DNA of 64,000 bases from Paraburkholderia phytofirmans OLGA172. Its GTDB lineage: Bacteria; Pseudomonadota; Gammaproteobacteria; Burkholderiales; Burkholderiaceae. The stretch is from assembly GCF_001634365.1 (NCBI RefSeq), contig NZ_CP014578.1, positions 2,232,001-2,296,000 of the forward strand, read 5' to 3'. Both the position numbers and the translations under genes were made by a program. Positions within the stretch are counted from its first letter, which is position 1. Each line of letters opens with the position of its first letter. The notes under the pieces were generated by a model, which searched no databases, was not told the DNA's origin, and saw nothing but the letters and a program-made list of their open reading frames with translations. Positions 8,366-17,530 of the stretch are shown piece by piece.

Positions 8366-9595
8366 ATGGAAAGCGCGATCGACAGTTCCCCGGCAGTGTC
8401 CGCAATGCCGTCAACCGTGACCTGCACCGCGCCGGCGAGAGGCGAGCCGTATCTGTTGACCCCGGGACCGCTGACCACGGCGCTCTCGACCAAGGAAGCG
8501 ATGCTGCGCGACTGGGGCTCGTGGGACGGCGACTTCCGCGCAATGACCGCCCAGCTGCGCCGCAGCCTGCTGGAGATTGCCGGCGATACCGCGGGCGAGT
8601 ACGACTGCGTGCCGCTCCAGGGCAGCGGCAGTTATTGCGTCGAAGCGATGCTCGGCAGCCTGATTCCGCGCGACGGCCACGCCTTGGTGCTGGCCAATGG
8701 CGCCTACGGCAAGCGCATTGCGACCACCCTCGGCTATCTCGGCCGTGCCTGCACGGTGCTCGACAAGGGCGACTACCTGCCGCCGCGCGGCGCCGAAGTC
8801 GAAAGCATGCTGGACGTCGATCCGCGCATCACTCACGTAGTCGCGGTGCATTGTGAGACCAGCTCCGGCATTCTCAATCCGATCGAAGAAATCGCCGCCG
8901 CCACCGCGAAAAAAGGCCGCAAGCTGCTGATCGACTCGATGAGCGCATTCGGCGCGGTGCCGCTCGATGTGCGCCAGATTCCGTGCGAGGCCTTCGTGTC
9001 GTCGGCGAACAAATGCATCGAGGGCGTGCCCGGCTTCGGTTTCGTGATCGCCCGCAAGCGCGCGTTGCAGGAGGCCAAGGACCGCAGCCATTCGCTCTCG
9101 CTCGACGTGTACGACCAGTGGGACGTGATGAACCGCACCGGCCAATGGCGCTTCACGCCGCCGACGCATACGGTGGCTGCGTTTATCGAGGCATTGCGTC
9201 TGCATAAGCTCGAAGGCGGCCAGGCCGGGCGTCTCGCGCGTTATGCGAATAACCGCGACGTGCTGGTCGCGGGCATGCATGAACTCGGTTTCGAGCCGTT
9301 GCTGAGCGCGCGTTGGCGCTCGCCGATCATCGTGACGTTTTTCGCGCCGGCGCATCCGTCGTTCAAGTTCGAGCGCTTCTATGAATTGATGAAGGAGCAG
9401 GGTTTCATCATCTATCCGGGCAAGCTGACCGTAGTGGACAGCTTCCGCATCGGCTGCATCGGTCAGGTGGATGAGCATGTGATGCGCCGCGTGGTGCAGG
9501 CCTGTGCGCAGTCGTTGCAGGCGATGGGCGTCGACCACGCCGCGCCGCCGGCGATGGCGATCGAAGAACGCAAGACGCTGGCCGAAGCGGCGTGA
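8366..9595 (+). CDS. phnW: 2-aminoethylphosphonate:pyruvate transaminase
   Basis: PLP-dependent class V aminotransferase that converts 2-aminoethylphosphonate plus pyruvate to phosphonoacetaldehyde plus alanine. Family features include LLTPGPLTT near the start, MLRDWGSWD, the GSGSYCVEA segment, and SSANKCIEGVPGF with the probable PLP lysine. I place the start at the ATG at 8366, which has GGAG nine bases upstream, rather than the in-frame GTG at 8327. phnX follows, giving the complete two-step 2-AEP degradation route. Confidence 0.93.
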   Translation: MESAIDSSPAVSAMPSTVTCTAPARGEPYLLTPGPLTTALSTKEAMLRDWGSWDGDFRAMTAQLRRSLLEIAGDTAGEYDCVPLQGSGSYCVEAMLGSLIPRDGHALVLANGAYGKRIATTLGYLGRACTVLDKGDYLPPRGAEVESMLDVDPRITHVVAVHCETSSGILNPIEEIAAATAKKGRKLLIDSMSAFGAVPLDVRQIPCEAFVSSANKCIEGVPGFGFVIARKRALQEAKDRSHSLSLDVYDQWDVMNRTGQWRFTPPTHTVAAFIEALRLHKLEGGQAGRLARYANNRDVLVAGMHELGFEPLLSARWRSPIIVTFFAPAHPSFKFERFYELMKEQGFIIYPGKLTVVDSFRIGCIGQVDEHVMRRVVQACAQSLQAMGVDHAAPPAMAIEERKTLAEAA

Positions 9596-9737
9596 ACAGG
9601 GCGGCCTGGGCGCGTGGCGCGTGGGCCGCGCATCGGTGATGCACGGATCAAGTCTTGGCCCCACAAGCAGTCGTACACAGCCATATATACGCGCGGCGCG
9701 CCGCGCGCGCTTTACAACCTCCTGAGTATCGAAGTAA

Positions 9738-10541
9738 ATGAAACACGTAAAAGCAGTGATTTTCGACTGGGCCGGCACGGTGGTCGACTATGGTTCGTTG
9801 GCGCCGATGGGCGCATTTGTCGAGACGTTCGAGCAGTTCGGCGTGTCGATCACGATCGACGAAGCACGCGGCCCGATGGGTATGGCCAAGCGCCCGCATA
9901 TCGCCGCGTTGATGGCGCTTCCGCGCGTGTCGCAAGCATGGGCCGACAAGTATGGCCGCGCGCCGGGCGAAGCGGACATCGACGCGGTGTACGACGTTTT
10001 CGTGCCGAAAAACATCGCGGTGGCCGCGAGCTACAGTTCGGTGATTCCGGGCGTGGCGGACGTGGCGAGCGCGCTGCGCAGCGACGACATCAGGATTGGC
10101 ACGACCACCGGCTATACGCGCGAAATCATGGCCGAGATCGTGCCGGGCGCGGCGGCCCAGGGTTTTTCGCCGGATAGTATTGTGTGCACCGGTGACACGC
10201 CGGAAGGGCGCCCGTCGCCGTACATGATCTACAGGACGTTGCCGGAACTGGGTGTGTGGCGCGCCAGGGACGCGATCAAGGTCGACGACACCGAGGTCGG
10301 CATCGAGGAGGGCATCAACGGCGGCACGTGGGCGGTGGGTGTCGCCGTGAGCGGCAATGCTTTTGGCATGGCCGAGGAGGATGTCAAAGCGTTGGCGCCG
10401 GATGAATTTGCATGGCGGCGCAAGGCGGCGATCCAGAAGTTGCAGGCCGCCGGGGCGCATTACGTGATCGATAGCGTTGCCGATCTGATGCCTGTCGTGC
10501 GTGAGATCGATGCGCGCCTGGCGCGAGGCGAGCGGCCTTAA
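9738..10541 (+). CDS. phnX: Phosphonoacetaldehyde hydrolase
   Basis: HAD-superfamily enzyme that cleaves the C-P bond of phosphonoacetaldehyde to acetaldehyde and phosphate. The 267-residue protein has HAD motif I with the phosphonatase form (VIFDWAGTVVD), a cap domain with the Schiff-base lysine region (GPMGMAKRPHI), motif II in TTTGYT, and motif IV in KVDDTEVGIEEG. It lies 142 bp after phnW on the same strand and is probably co-transcribed and regulated by the divergent LysR protein. Confidence 0.95.
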   Translation: MKHVKAVIFDWAGTVVDYGSLAPMGAFVETFEQFGVSITIDEARGPMGMAKRPHIAALMALPRVSQAWADKYGRAPGEADIDAVYDVFVPKNIAVAASYSSVIPGVADVASALRSDDIRIGTTTGYTREIMAEIVPGAAAQGFSPDSIVCTGDTPEGRPSPYMIYRTLPELGVWRARDAIKVDDTEVGIEEGINGGTWAVGVAVSGNAFGMAEEDVKALAPDEFAWRRKAAIQKLQAAGAHYVIDSVADLMPVVREIDARLARGERP

Positions 10542-10633
10542 GTTGTCGACGCGCGGGCTTCGGTGGGTCTCACCGTGCTGCGCGCGGCGTCGAGCACGAT
10601 CCGCTCACCGTCCCTGACGAATTGCTCGAGCCG

Positions 10634-13585
10634 TCACGGCGTTGCCGCGATCAGCTTCAGCCCGGCGGGCAGCGATTCGCCGAACACCCGGCCTTCGTCG
10701 GCGTCATCGAGCTCTACGGTCTCGCTGACCATCGTGATCCACGCGCGCGGCGCATTGGCCGTTTCGAGCCTGCGCACTACCGTCTGGCGCAACGCCTCGG
10801 GCAGGTCGCGCGAGCGGTCGCCGGTCATCCGGGCGATCTGCACGGCGGCGAATGCCGCGGGGTCGACCTTCTTCCAGTCGAGCGCGAGGATTGCGTCCAG
10901 CCACTGTGCCGCGATGTCCGGCGGCACGACGCTATGCGCGCTGCCATAGAACGGCCGCCGCGCGCCGATGCGGCCGACCGCCCACCAGCTCTGATGGTTT
11001 TCCGCGGGCTTCTTCAGCCGCGTGAGCACGGACTCGCCGAGCTCGATCTTGCGTTCGACCGGAATGCGTTCGAGCGATGCAGCGAGCCGGACCATGTCGG
11101 TGAAGCCGGTTTTCGACACGTCGAACGGCAGCTTATGGCGCGATTGCGCGGCTGTTTGCAGATAGGCCATCGCGTCGAGCACGCGCAGCTGCGCGCTTTC
11201 GTCGAGGCCGCCCGCGGCGCGGCGCCATAGCGTCCACCATTCCGACCAGACCTGGCTGTCGTTGACGTACTGGATGCCGTCGTCGAAGAGCGACCAGAGT
11301 TGCGCGACGCGCCATTCGTCGAGCGGATAGCCGAAGCCCGGCCGTACGCAATAGCCGGCCAGATTCAGCCACAAGCGTTCGTGGTCCGCCGAGCGCCGCC
11401 GGCGGCGCGCACGTTCCCATAGCGCACCGAACAGTTCGCGCAGCAGCGCGCTGTTCCAACCCTCGCGCGCGCCGAGCAGCTGTTCGAGTTGCGAACGCAG
11501 GCGTTTGACTTCCTTGGGGTCGACCTTTTGCGCGCGCGAGCCGAAGCAGCGGTCGATATGGTCGATGGCTTCGCCGAGCGCGGGGTGCCGGGCTTGCGCC
11601 GGATCCGCCGACAGGTTCGCCTGGGCGCTCGCCTCGGCGTCTGCGTGGCGCAACTGGAATTCGAGCAGCCAGCGCTGCGCCGGATTGTCGAGCTCGATGC
11701 AGTGGACTTCGAGCGTGCCCACTTCCGTAAGGGAGGTGGCGATCTGTACCGCGGTTTCGCCACGCACCGTGCTCGCGCCGCGTGCTTGCACGATCGTCGC
11801 GATGGGTGGCAGCCGAACGAAGTCGCCTTGCGCAAGATTGGCAAGTTCGCCTGGTTGGTAGAGCGTGTCCGCGCTTGAAGAGGCCAGGTGAAAGCGCACA
11901 GGGTGTCCGAGGCGCAGTGCGAACGTGCGGTCTTCGATCCGGATCTCGTGGCCTTCTTCGGTGCCGCGCGGCAGCAGGCAGATGCCGCGTTGCGCCGGTT
12001 CGGCGTCGCGTTCGCCCGCGCCGGTGTCGTCCAGCACGAGGAAGTAACTGCGCGCCGAGCCGCCGCCGATTTTCGGCGCCTGGCCCGCGCGGGCGAGCGC
12101 ATAAGCGACCGCGCCGCGCGCCACGGCGACGTCCGGATTGTCGTTGTGCAGAACATTGAGCGGCTCGCCGCGCCATGTGCCCAAGGTGCTGGACAGGCGC
12201 TGCGTGAGCGCCTCGGCGCGAAACACGCCGCCGTTCAGCAGCAGCGTGTCGGGTACCGGCAAGGACTCGTCCTGAGCTTCGGCTGTATCGGAGGAATGCG
12301 CGGAGGAACCGGCAGAGGAATCCAGCGCTTTACGCGACTGCGCTGCGAAACGGCTCAGAAACGCCGCGATATGACGCGTCACTGCCGCATCGGTGGCATA
12401 GGGCAGGCCGAACTCGACGATCGCACCGCGCGGCCTTCCGGGCCGTTCGTGCGATGCCACCGCCGGAAAGAATCCGTCGACGATGATCTGTTCGACTTCC
12501 TCGCGCGTGACCTGCGCCGTGCGCGCGCCGCCGATCAGCTTCGAGCCCGCGCCGAGCAGCGTGATCGAAGCGGATTCCGGCGCGTGCGGGCCGAGCAGTT
12601 GTTCCTTCGCGCCGCGGCAACGTTCGACGAGTTGCGACAGACTCGCCGCCGACAAACGCTGGCGCTCGTTGCCCGCTTGAGGCAAACGCGCCTCGACCCG
12701 ATGCGCGAGCGCGAGATCCATGTTGTCGCCGCCGAGCATCAGATGGTTGCCCACGCCGATACGCGTGAGCTCCGGCTCGCCGTCGCGCATGCGGACTTCG
12801 ATCAGTGTGAGGTCGGTGGTGCCGCCGCCGACGTCGCAGATCAGCACGAGCCGGGTGTCCGACAGTTCAGTTGCAAGGCTGTCCCGATGATGAAACAGCC
12901 AGTCGTAGAACGCGGCCTGCGGCTCTTCCAGCAGCCTTAAGGTGGGCAGGCCCGCCATCCGCGCCGCTTCCACCGTCAGCGCGCGCGCGCCTTCGTCGAA
13001 AGAAGCGGGCACCGTCAGCACGACGTCCTGCGCTTCGAGCGGCGCATCCGGAAAGCGCTGGTTCCAGGCCGCCCGCACGTGCGCCAGATAGCTCGCGCTG
13101 GCTTCGACCGGCGAGACCTTGCGGACATCGTCCGCGGCGCCCCACGGCAGAATCGGCGCGACCCGGTCCACCGACGCGTGCGACAGCCAGCTCTTTGCAC
13201 TCGCTACCAGCCGCCCCGGCACCTGGCCGCCGAGCGTACGCGCGAGCCGGCCGATCACGACCGGCTGATCTACCTGGCCTGGCGCGCTAGCGTCCGAGCC
13301 ATCGGCCGCGCGCCAGGGCAACTGCAAATCGCCCGTGCTCAGCTCGTCAGGCGCGGCGTGATACCGTACTGAAGGCAGGAGCGGCCGCGCGGCGACTTCG
13401 CCGAGACTCACCAGCTGATCGATCTCGAACACGCGAATGTCCTGCGAACCCGCCGCGGGATCGCCCGCCGCGGGATCGCCCGCCGCGGGATCGCCCGCCG
13501 CGGGATCGCCCGGCGCGGCATACGCCAGCACCGTGTTGCTGGTGCCGAGATCAATGCCGACGCGGTAGCGCTTCATCTCGGTCAT
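10634..13585 (-). CDS. Large Hsp70-family protein (983 aa)
   Basis: The N-terminal actin-like ATPase has the phosphate-1 motif VGIDLGTSNTVLAY, phosphate-2 motif ICDVGGGTTDLTLI and adenosine motif LLNGGVFRAEAL. The roughly 450-residue C-terminal half has no DnaK-like substrate-binding domain that I recognise. It is the third gene of an overlapping operon (DUF2760, 616-aa Hsp70, this gene), joined to the second by an ATGA overlap. A run of GDPAA repeats near residues 25-45 is encoded by a 15-bp minisatellite. The trio is conserved in Proteobacteria but its function is not established; a dedicated chaperone pair is plausible. Confidence 0.85.
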   Translation of the reverse strand: MTEMKRYRVGIDLGTSNTVLAYAAPGDPAAGDPAAGDPAAGDPAAGSQDIRVFEIDQLVSLGEVAARPLLPSVRYHAAPDELSTGDLQLPWRAADGSDASAPGQVDQPVVIGRLARTLGGQVPGRLVASAKSWLSHASVDRVAPILPWGAADDVRKVSPVEASASYLAHVRAAWNQRFPDAPLEAQDVVLTVPASFDEGARALTVEAARMAGLPTLRLLEEPQAAFYDWLFHHRDSLATELSDTRLVLICDVGGGTTDLTLIEVRMRDGEPELTRIGVGNHLMLGGDNMDLALAHRVEARLPQAGNERQRLSAASLSQLVERCRGAKEQLLGPHAPESASITLLGAGSKLIGGARTAQVTREEVEQIIVDGFFPAVASHERPGRPRGAIVEFGLPYATDAAVTRHIAAFLSRFAAQSRKALDSSAGSSAHSSDTAEAQDESLPVPDTLLLNGGVFRAEALTQRLSSTLGTWRGEPLNVLHNDNPDVAVARGAVAYALARAGQAPKIGGGSARSYFLVLDDTGAGERDAEPAQRGICLLPRGTEEGHEIRIEDRTFALRLGHPVRFHLASSSADTLYQPGELANLAQGDFVRLPPIATIVQARGASTVRGETAVQIATSLTEVGTLEVHCIELDNPAQRWLLEFQLRHADAEASAQANLSADPAQARHPALGEAIDHIDRCFGSRAQKVDPKEVKRLRSQLEQLLGAREGWNSALLRELFGALWERARRRRRSADHERLWLNLAGYCVRPGFGYPLDEWRVAQLWSLFDDGIQYVNDSQVWSEWWTLWRRAAGGLDESAQLRVLDAMAYLQTAAQSRHKLPFDVSKTGFTDMVRLAASLERIPVERKIELGESVLTRLKKPAENHQSWWAVGRIGARRPFYGSAHSVVPPDIAAQWLDAILALDWKKVDPAAFAAVQIARMTGDRSRDLPEALRQTVVRRLETANAPRAWITMVSETVELDDADEGRVFGESLPAGLKLIAATP
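13453..13512 (-). repeat. 15-bp coding minisatellite, four units
   Basis: Four copies of a GCCGCGGGATCGCCC unit lie in frame in the large Hsp70 gene and encode repeated GDPAA between the phosphate-1 motif and the rest of the ATPase. Multiples of 15 bp keep the frame, so copy number may vary between strains without inactivating the gene. Confidence 0.9.
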
Positions 13586-15432
13586 GCATTGGCGCTGCCG
13601 CGCACGTCGAACTCGACCTTCCAGCGTTCGTCGGTGCCGCGCGGTATGGCTTCGAGTTCGAGCGTACCGGCCTCCGTGACGCGCGCATGGAGTTTGACCG
13701 GCACGACTTCACCGGCGGTGCGGCCGGCGGACGGCAGCGTCGCCTGGATTTCTTCGAGCTCCTGCAATTCCTCCGGGCCCCAGAAGTCGAGCAGCGTGCC
13801 GACCTGATCCTGACGGCGCACCGACGAGCCGAAGAAGCGGAAGTGCACCGGCTCGCCGACGACCAGCCCGAACTCCTGCGCCGGCAATTCGGCGTCCGTG
13901 CCTTCCTCCATGCCGAACGGTGCGACGCACAGCGCCTGCACCGGCGGCTCGAGACCGGGGACGGCGGGCATCGCCGATTCGATGGCGATGTAGTACGCGC
14001 GTGCGGTGCCGCCGCGAATGCGCACGCCCTGGCCGCGCCGCACGTAGCCGTAATAGGCCGCGCCGCGCGCGACGGCGAGATCGAGATCCGCGCCTTCGAG
14101 CAGGCGTGCTTGCGGCGCGCCTTCGGCGCTGAGCCAGCCATGGAGCGTGCCCATGATCCGCTCGACCAGCAGCGGCGACTTGAACACGCCGCCGTTGAAG
14201 AGCACGGCGGTGGGATGCAGGAAGGTCGCACCTTCCGCGGTGGCGATCTCGCGCAAGCCTTCGAGCTCGGCGAGCGCACCCACCTGACGGCCGAGGAAGG
14301 CCGCCAGATGCCGCGTGATGCCCGCATCCTGCGCATACGGCAGGCCGAGCTGCGTCAGGCCGGCACGCGCGCGGCTCACCGGGCGCGCCGCGCTGTCGAC
14401 CTGCGGGAAGAAGCCTTCGAGAATCGTCTGGGTCAACTCCGCACGCGTGAGCTCGGTGCGGATCGAACCGCCGATCAGCTTCGAACCGCGGCTCGGCACG
14501 ACGAGCGGCACGGTATCCGTCGACGGGTCGCCAAGCTGCGTTTCCTTCGCCGAGCGGCAGGCATAGGTGAGGGCGCGCAGTTGCCACGCGTCGGCCTGGG
14601 TCCCTTGCGCTGCAAGCTTGCGCGCCACGACGTGAGCAAGCGCGAGATCCATGTTGTCGCCGCCCAGCAGAATGTGTTCGCCGACCGCGACGCGATGCAG
14701 TTCGAGATTGCCGTCGCGCTCGACCACGGCGATCAGCGAGAGGTCGGTCGTGCCGCCGCCCACGTCGACCACGAGAATGATGTCGCCGACCTTGACCTGT
14801 TTGCGCCACTGGCCGCCGCTCTTCTGAATCCAGCTATACAGCGCGGCTTGCGGTTCTTCGAGCAGGGTCATGCGGCCGTAACCGGCGGCCTCGGCGGCTT
14901 CGGCGGTCAACTCGCGCGCGGCCGGATCGAACGACGCGGGGATCGTCACCGTGATGTCCTGCTGGCTGAACGGGGCGTCCGGATGCGCGTGGTCCCACGC
15001 TTCGCGCAGGTGCGTCAGATAGCGCACCGAGCTTTCGAGCGGCGAGACGCGTGCGACTTCAGGCGGTGCATCGTTCGGCAGAATTGCCGCGCGACGGTCG
15101 ACGCCTGGATGGCACAGCCAGCTCTTGGCGCTCGACACGAGCCGGATCGGTGTGGCCGCGCCGCGGCTGCGGGCGAATTCGCCGACCGCGAATTCACGCT
15201 GGCCGGTCCATGGCAGGTACAGGTCGCCCGAGGCGAGTTCGTCCGGGTGCGGCAGGTAGAGGAAGGAGGGCAGCAGATCGAGGTTGTCGATCGCGCCGGG
15301 GCCGGTGAGTTGGGCAATCGGCAGCACGCCCTGGGCGGTCTTTTCGCCGTCGCTGGCCGTGGTGTCCACGTAGGACAGCGCGCAGTGCGTGGTGCCCAGA
15401 TCGATACCGATTGAAAAACGCGCGTCGCTCAT
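13582..15432 (-). CDS. Hsp70-family protein (616 aa)
   Basis: A DnaK-like ATPase with IGIDLGTTHCALSYVD near the N-terminus, VVDVGGGTTDLSLI centrally, and FNGGVFKSPLLVERI before a short C-terminal beta-rich region. At 616 residues it has room for an ATPase plus a reduced substrate-binding part. The start overlaps the stop of the DUF2760 gene (ATGA), and its own stop overlaps the start of the larger Hsp70, so the three are translationally coupled. No dnaJ or grpE is nearby, which argues for a specialised, non-housekeeping chaperone. Confidence 0.87.
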   Translation of the reverse strand: MSDARFSIGIDLGTTHCALSYVDTTASDGEKTAQGVLPIAQLTGPGAIDNLDLLPSFLYLPHPDELASGDLYLPWTGQREFAVGEFARSRGAATPIRLVSSAKSWLCHPGVDRRAAILPNDAPPEVARVSPLESSVRYLTHLREAWDHAHPDAPFSQQDITVTIPASFDPAARELTAEAAEAAGYGRMTLLEEPQAALYSWIQKSGGQWRKQVKVGDIILVVDVGGGTTDLSLIAVVERDGNLELHRVAVGEHILLGGDNMDLALAHVVARKLAAQGTQADAWQLRALTYACRSAKETQLGDPSTDTVPLVVPSRGSKLIGGSIRTELTRAELTQTILEGFFPQVDSAARPVSRARAGLTQLGLPYAQDAGITRHLAAFLGRQVGALAELEGLREIATAEGATFLHPTAVLFNGGVFKSPLLVERIMGTLHGWLSAEGAPQARLLEGADLDLAVARGAAYYGYVRRGQGVRIRGGTARAYYIAIESAMPAVPGLEPPVQALCVAPFGMEEGTDAELPAQEFGLVVGEPVHFRFFGSSVRRQDQVGTLLDFWGPEELQELEEIQATLPSAGRTAGEVVPVKLHARVTEAGTLELEAIPRGTDERWKVEFDVRGSANA

Positions 15433-16028
15433 AGCTCCACCTCGGCCGGTGCGATCACCTTGGCGTTATGGCTGCCGGCCAGTTTCGGCAGACGCACTTC
15501 GTCGACCCGCCAGCCGCGATGGCTGATGCTGCCGTTAAACGGCGCCTTGCCGACGACGTTGCCGGTCAGGCGAATCGAGGTGGCGTCGAAACCTTCGGCC
15601 AGCGTCACGCGGCTGCCTTCGGCTTCGTCGCGCACCGGACGGATCGTGAAATGCTCGCGCAGCGTCGCGCGGCAGCCCGCGTGCACGAGGCGCGCGGCGG
15701 CGCCGATGTCGGCGTCGCTATAGCCCTTGATGTCTTCTTCGACGAAATCGATGAAGCGCGCGTCGCGTTGCAGCAGGCCGAGCAACTGGAGCGCGGCGTC
15801 CGGGCTCGCTTCCTTCAGCGTGGGCGCCGGCTGAGGCGCGGGGGCCGGTGCCGCGACAGGCGCGGGCGTGGCGGCGGGAGGTGCGGCGCTCGCGGCAGCG
15901 GCGCTGCCCGCGGTGCCCTTACGCAGGCGCAGCACTCCGGCGGCGAATTCGCCATCGCCGAGGATGCCGAAAAACGTACTCACGGCAAGTGAAATCCTGC
16001 CGAGGAAAGAGGGGGTCGAATCGTTCAT
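15429..16028 (-). CDS. DUF2760 protein, first gene of the Hsp70 operon
   Basis: A 199-residue protein with a hydrophobic N-terminal segment (FLGRISLAVSTFFGILG), a long Ala/Pro linker (residues about 40-70), and a conserved C-terminal domain ending in SHRGWRVDEVRLPKL. DUF2760 proteins are typically encoded just before a pair of Hsp70-like genes, as here. It may act as a membrane anchor or adaptor for the two ATPases; that role is inference. The A/P-rich linker suggests a flexible tether. Confidence 0.82.
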   Translation of the reverse strand: MNDSTPSFLGRISLAVSTFFGILGDGEFAAGVLRLRKGTAGSAAAASAAPPAATPAPVAAPAPAPQPAPTLKEASPDAALQLLGLLQRDARFIDFVEEDIKGYSDADIGAAARLVHAGCRATLREHFTIRPVRDEAEGSRVTLAEGFDATSIRLTGNVVGKAPFNGSISHRGWRVDEVRLPKLAGSHNAKVIAPAEVEL

Positions 16029-16309
16029 GAATGCTCCTGAGGGGCTCTGTTAAAGGACGAGCTGTCCTTGCTGTGCCGCATGCGGCGGGCTCCACTTGCC
16101 AGATTGGCGTGCTGGGCCGTTGTCATGCGTCATTGCGAGGGTCGGCGGCAGGTAAGCCGCCAAAGTCTGATTCATCCGGTCGGCGGCGCGTTCTACACGC
16201 GCAAAACCCGTATTTTGCCTTGTCGCGCGCCCGAAGCGGGCAAAGCCGGCAATTCTAGCGCTCCACACGCTATCAAGCGGAAAAATCAGTCGATGCCGAC
16301 CGCGATGCC

Positions 16310-16540
16310 TTATGTCTTTGGCAACGTGGATTTTCCGCCACGACTGCGCGGCTTCGGCTCTATACCCACGCGGGGATCGCGCGCGAGCACGAGTGCCGTC
16401 ATTCTTGCCGCGATGGTTTCAAATGCCGGTTCGTCTTGCGGCACATAAAGCCACTTTCCGGGTACCGTATGCGGCCGCAAGGCACGGTATTTCATTCTTC
16501 CATTCGCATACCATGACGGAAAGGCCGCGCAAATTTGCAC
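16310..16540 (-). CDS. Small hypothetical protein
   Basis: A 76-residue basic ORF with a natural-looking composition (GKWLYVPQDEPAFETIAAR...) and a C-terminal KPRSRGGKSTLPK tail. No family was recognised. It stands alone between the Hsp70 operon and a small membrane-protein gene, with no clear ribosome site, so coding status is uncertain. Confidence 0.35.
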   Translation of the reverse strand: MQICAAFPSWYANGRMKYRALRPHTVPGKWLYVPQDEPAFETIAARMTALVLARDPRVGIEPKPRSRGGKSTLPKT

Positions 16541-16862
16541 TGTTCATGCTCAGACCCATGCACTATACGGTTCATTGGGAATCGGTCCGGGAGTCAACGT
16601 GAGAGAAGCCGGCGTGTAAGCCGATGCGAGGCGCGCCGCATATGGCCGCCATGATAGTCGGCCTGATAGGGCTGAGCGCGCTGTCCGTGTCGATCACCTG
16701 GGTGGCCGCGGTTGTCGTCGATTACGACATGGCTGGTCTGAGCCCGGCTACTGGCACGACTTCTTTGGCTACTACTATCCGAGCGCCGGGTTGCTGCATC
16801 CTTTGCACGTATTGCAAACCGTGTTGCTTGCCGGGCAGGTTGACAACCCGTCCGGCCTCCCT
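16541..16862. other. Intergenic, nothing supported
   Basis: Overlapping ORFs occur on both strands, but none has a recognisable motif, ribosome site or consistent composition. Confidence 0.4.
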
Positions 16863-17084
16863 TCATCGGGCGGTCGTCAGCATCAGAATGTAGGTGATCG
16901 TCGACACAACGATGACGCACACGCCGGCCATGACCTTTGTGTGGTTGAACTCGACGAGGCCAAACACGCAAATAGCGATGCCGAAAACCGCCATCAAAGT
17001 GCCGATGGCCGCAAGGAGGACGCATACCTTGTTTCCCGTCGTTTCCTCCGGATTTTCACTCGCTTCCACCTGATCGGGTTCCAT
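16863..17084 (-). CDS. Small two-span membrane protein
   Basis: A 73-residue protein with an acidic N-terminus (MEPDQVEASENPEETTG) and two hydrophobic helices, about residues 19-44 and 50-69, separated by a short EFNHTK loop. The hydrophobic pattern is clearly protein-like. No family was recognised. It is monocistronic in this context. Confidence 0.55.
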   Translation of the reverse strand: MEPDQVEASENPEETTGNKVCVLLAAIGTLMAVFGIAICVFGLVEFNHTKVMAGVCVIVVSTITYILMLTTAR

Positions 17085-17245
17085 GTGGAATCCTTGCGCG
17101 ACACGAGCGCGCGGCCTTCAGCCATCGATAACCGGCGGGGGAGATTGTTCAGGCAATCTGGCGCCCCTGCGTACCGGTACATTCATTGTAGAAAGTCTGG
17201 TTTACACATCAACACGCGTTGCGCCTACAGCAGTCGGATGACGAG

Positions 17246-17356
17246 TTAGGACTGGATGCCGGCGACAACCGGCTTTTCGATCGCCGGCAGTTCGAAACAG
17301 AATGCCGTGCCCGTTCCCGCGCGCTCGAGCAGACGTATCTGGCTGTGCAATTGCAG
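17246..17356 (-). pseudogene. Remnant of a sensor histidine kinase C-terminus
   Basis: The last ~35 residues of a minus-strand ORF (LQLHSQ...GTGTAFCFELPAI) resemble the end of a histidine kinase ATP-binding domain, where a GxGTxF motif precedes a final beta strand ending in LP. No upstream H-box or N-box is present, so this looks like the tail of a deleted kinase gene. Confidence 0.4.
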
Positions 17357-17530
17357 CATGCGCAAGCGTCGGCACCACGCTGTTGCTGGCGGCTTATGCG
17401 GCCGGCGCAGCGCAGGACAAGGGAGTTTCTGGATCCCGGTGTGCAAGCATATGCGCATACATTCGGCTAAGCTGAGACGGACAGCGTGAGTCGATCACGC
17501 TTTGAAAGACTGACACCCAGAGGTCCCGAA

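Noticed and set aside
8411..9778. 455-codon minus-strand frame opposite phnW
   Set aside because: Antisense shadow: His/Arg-rich with no motif, while phnW on the other strand is clearly real.
13687..15414. 575-codon plus-strand frame opposite the Hsp70 gene
   Set aside because: Arg/His/Ala-rich antisense shadow of a well-supported Hsp70 gene in GC-rich DNA.
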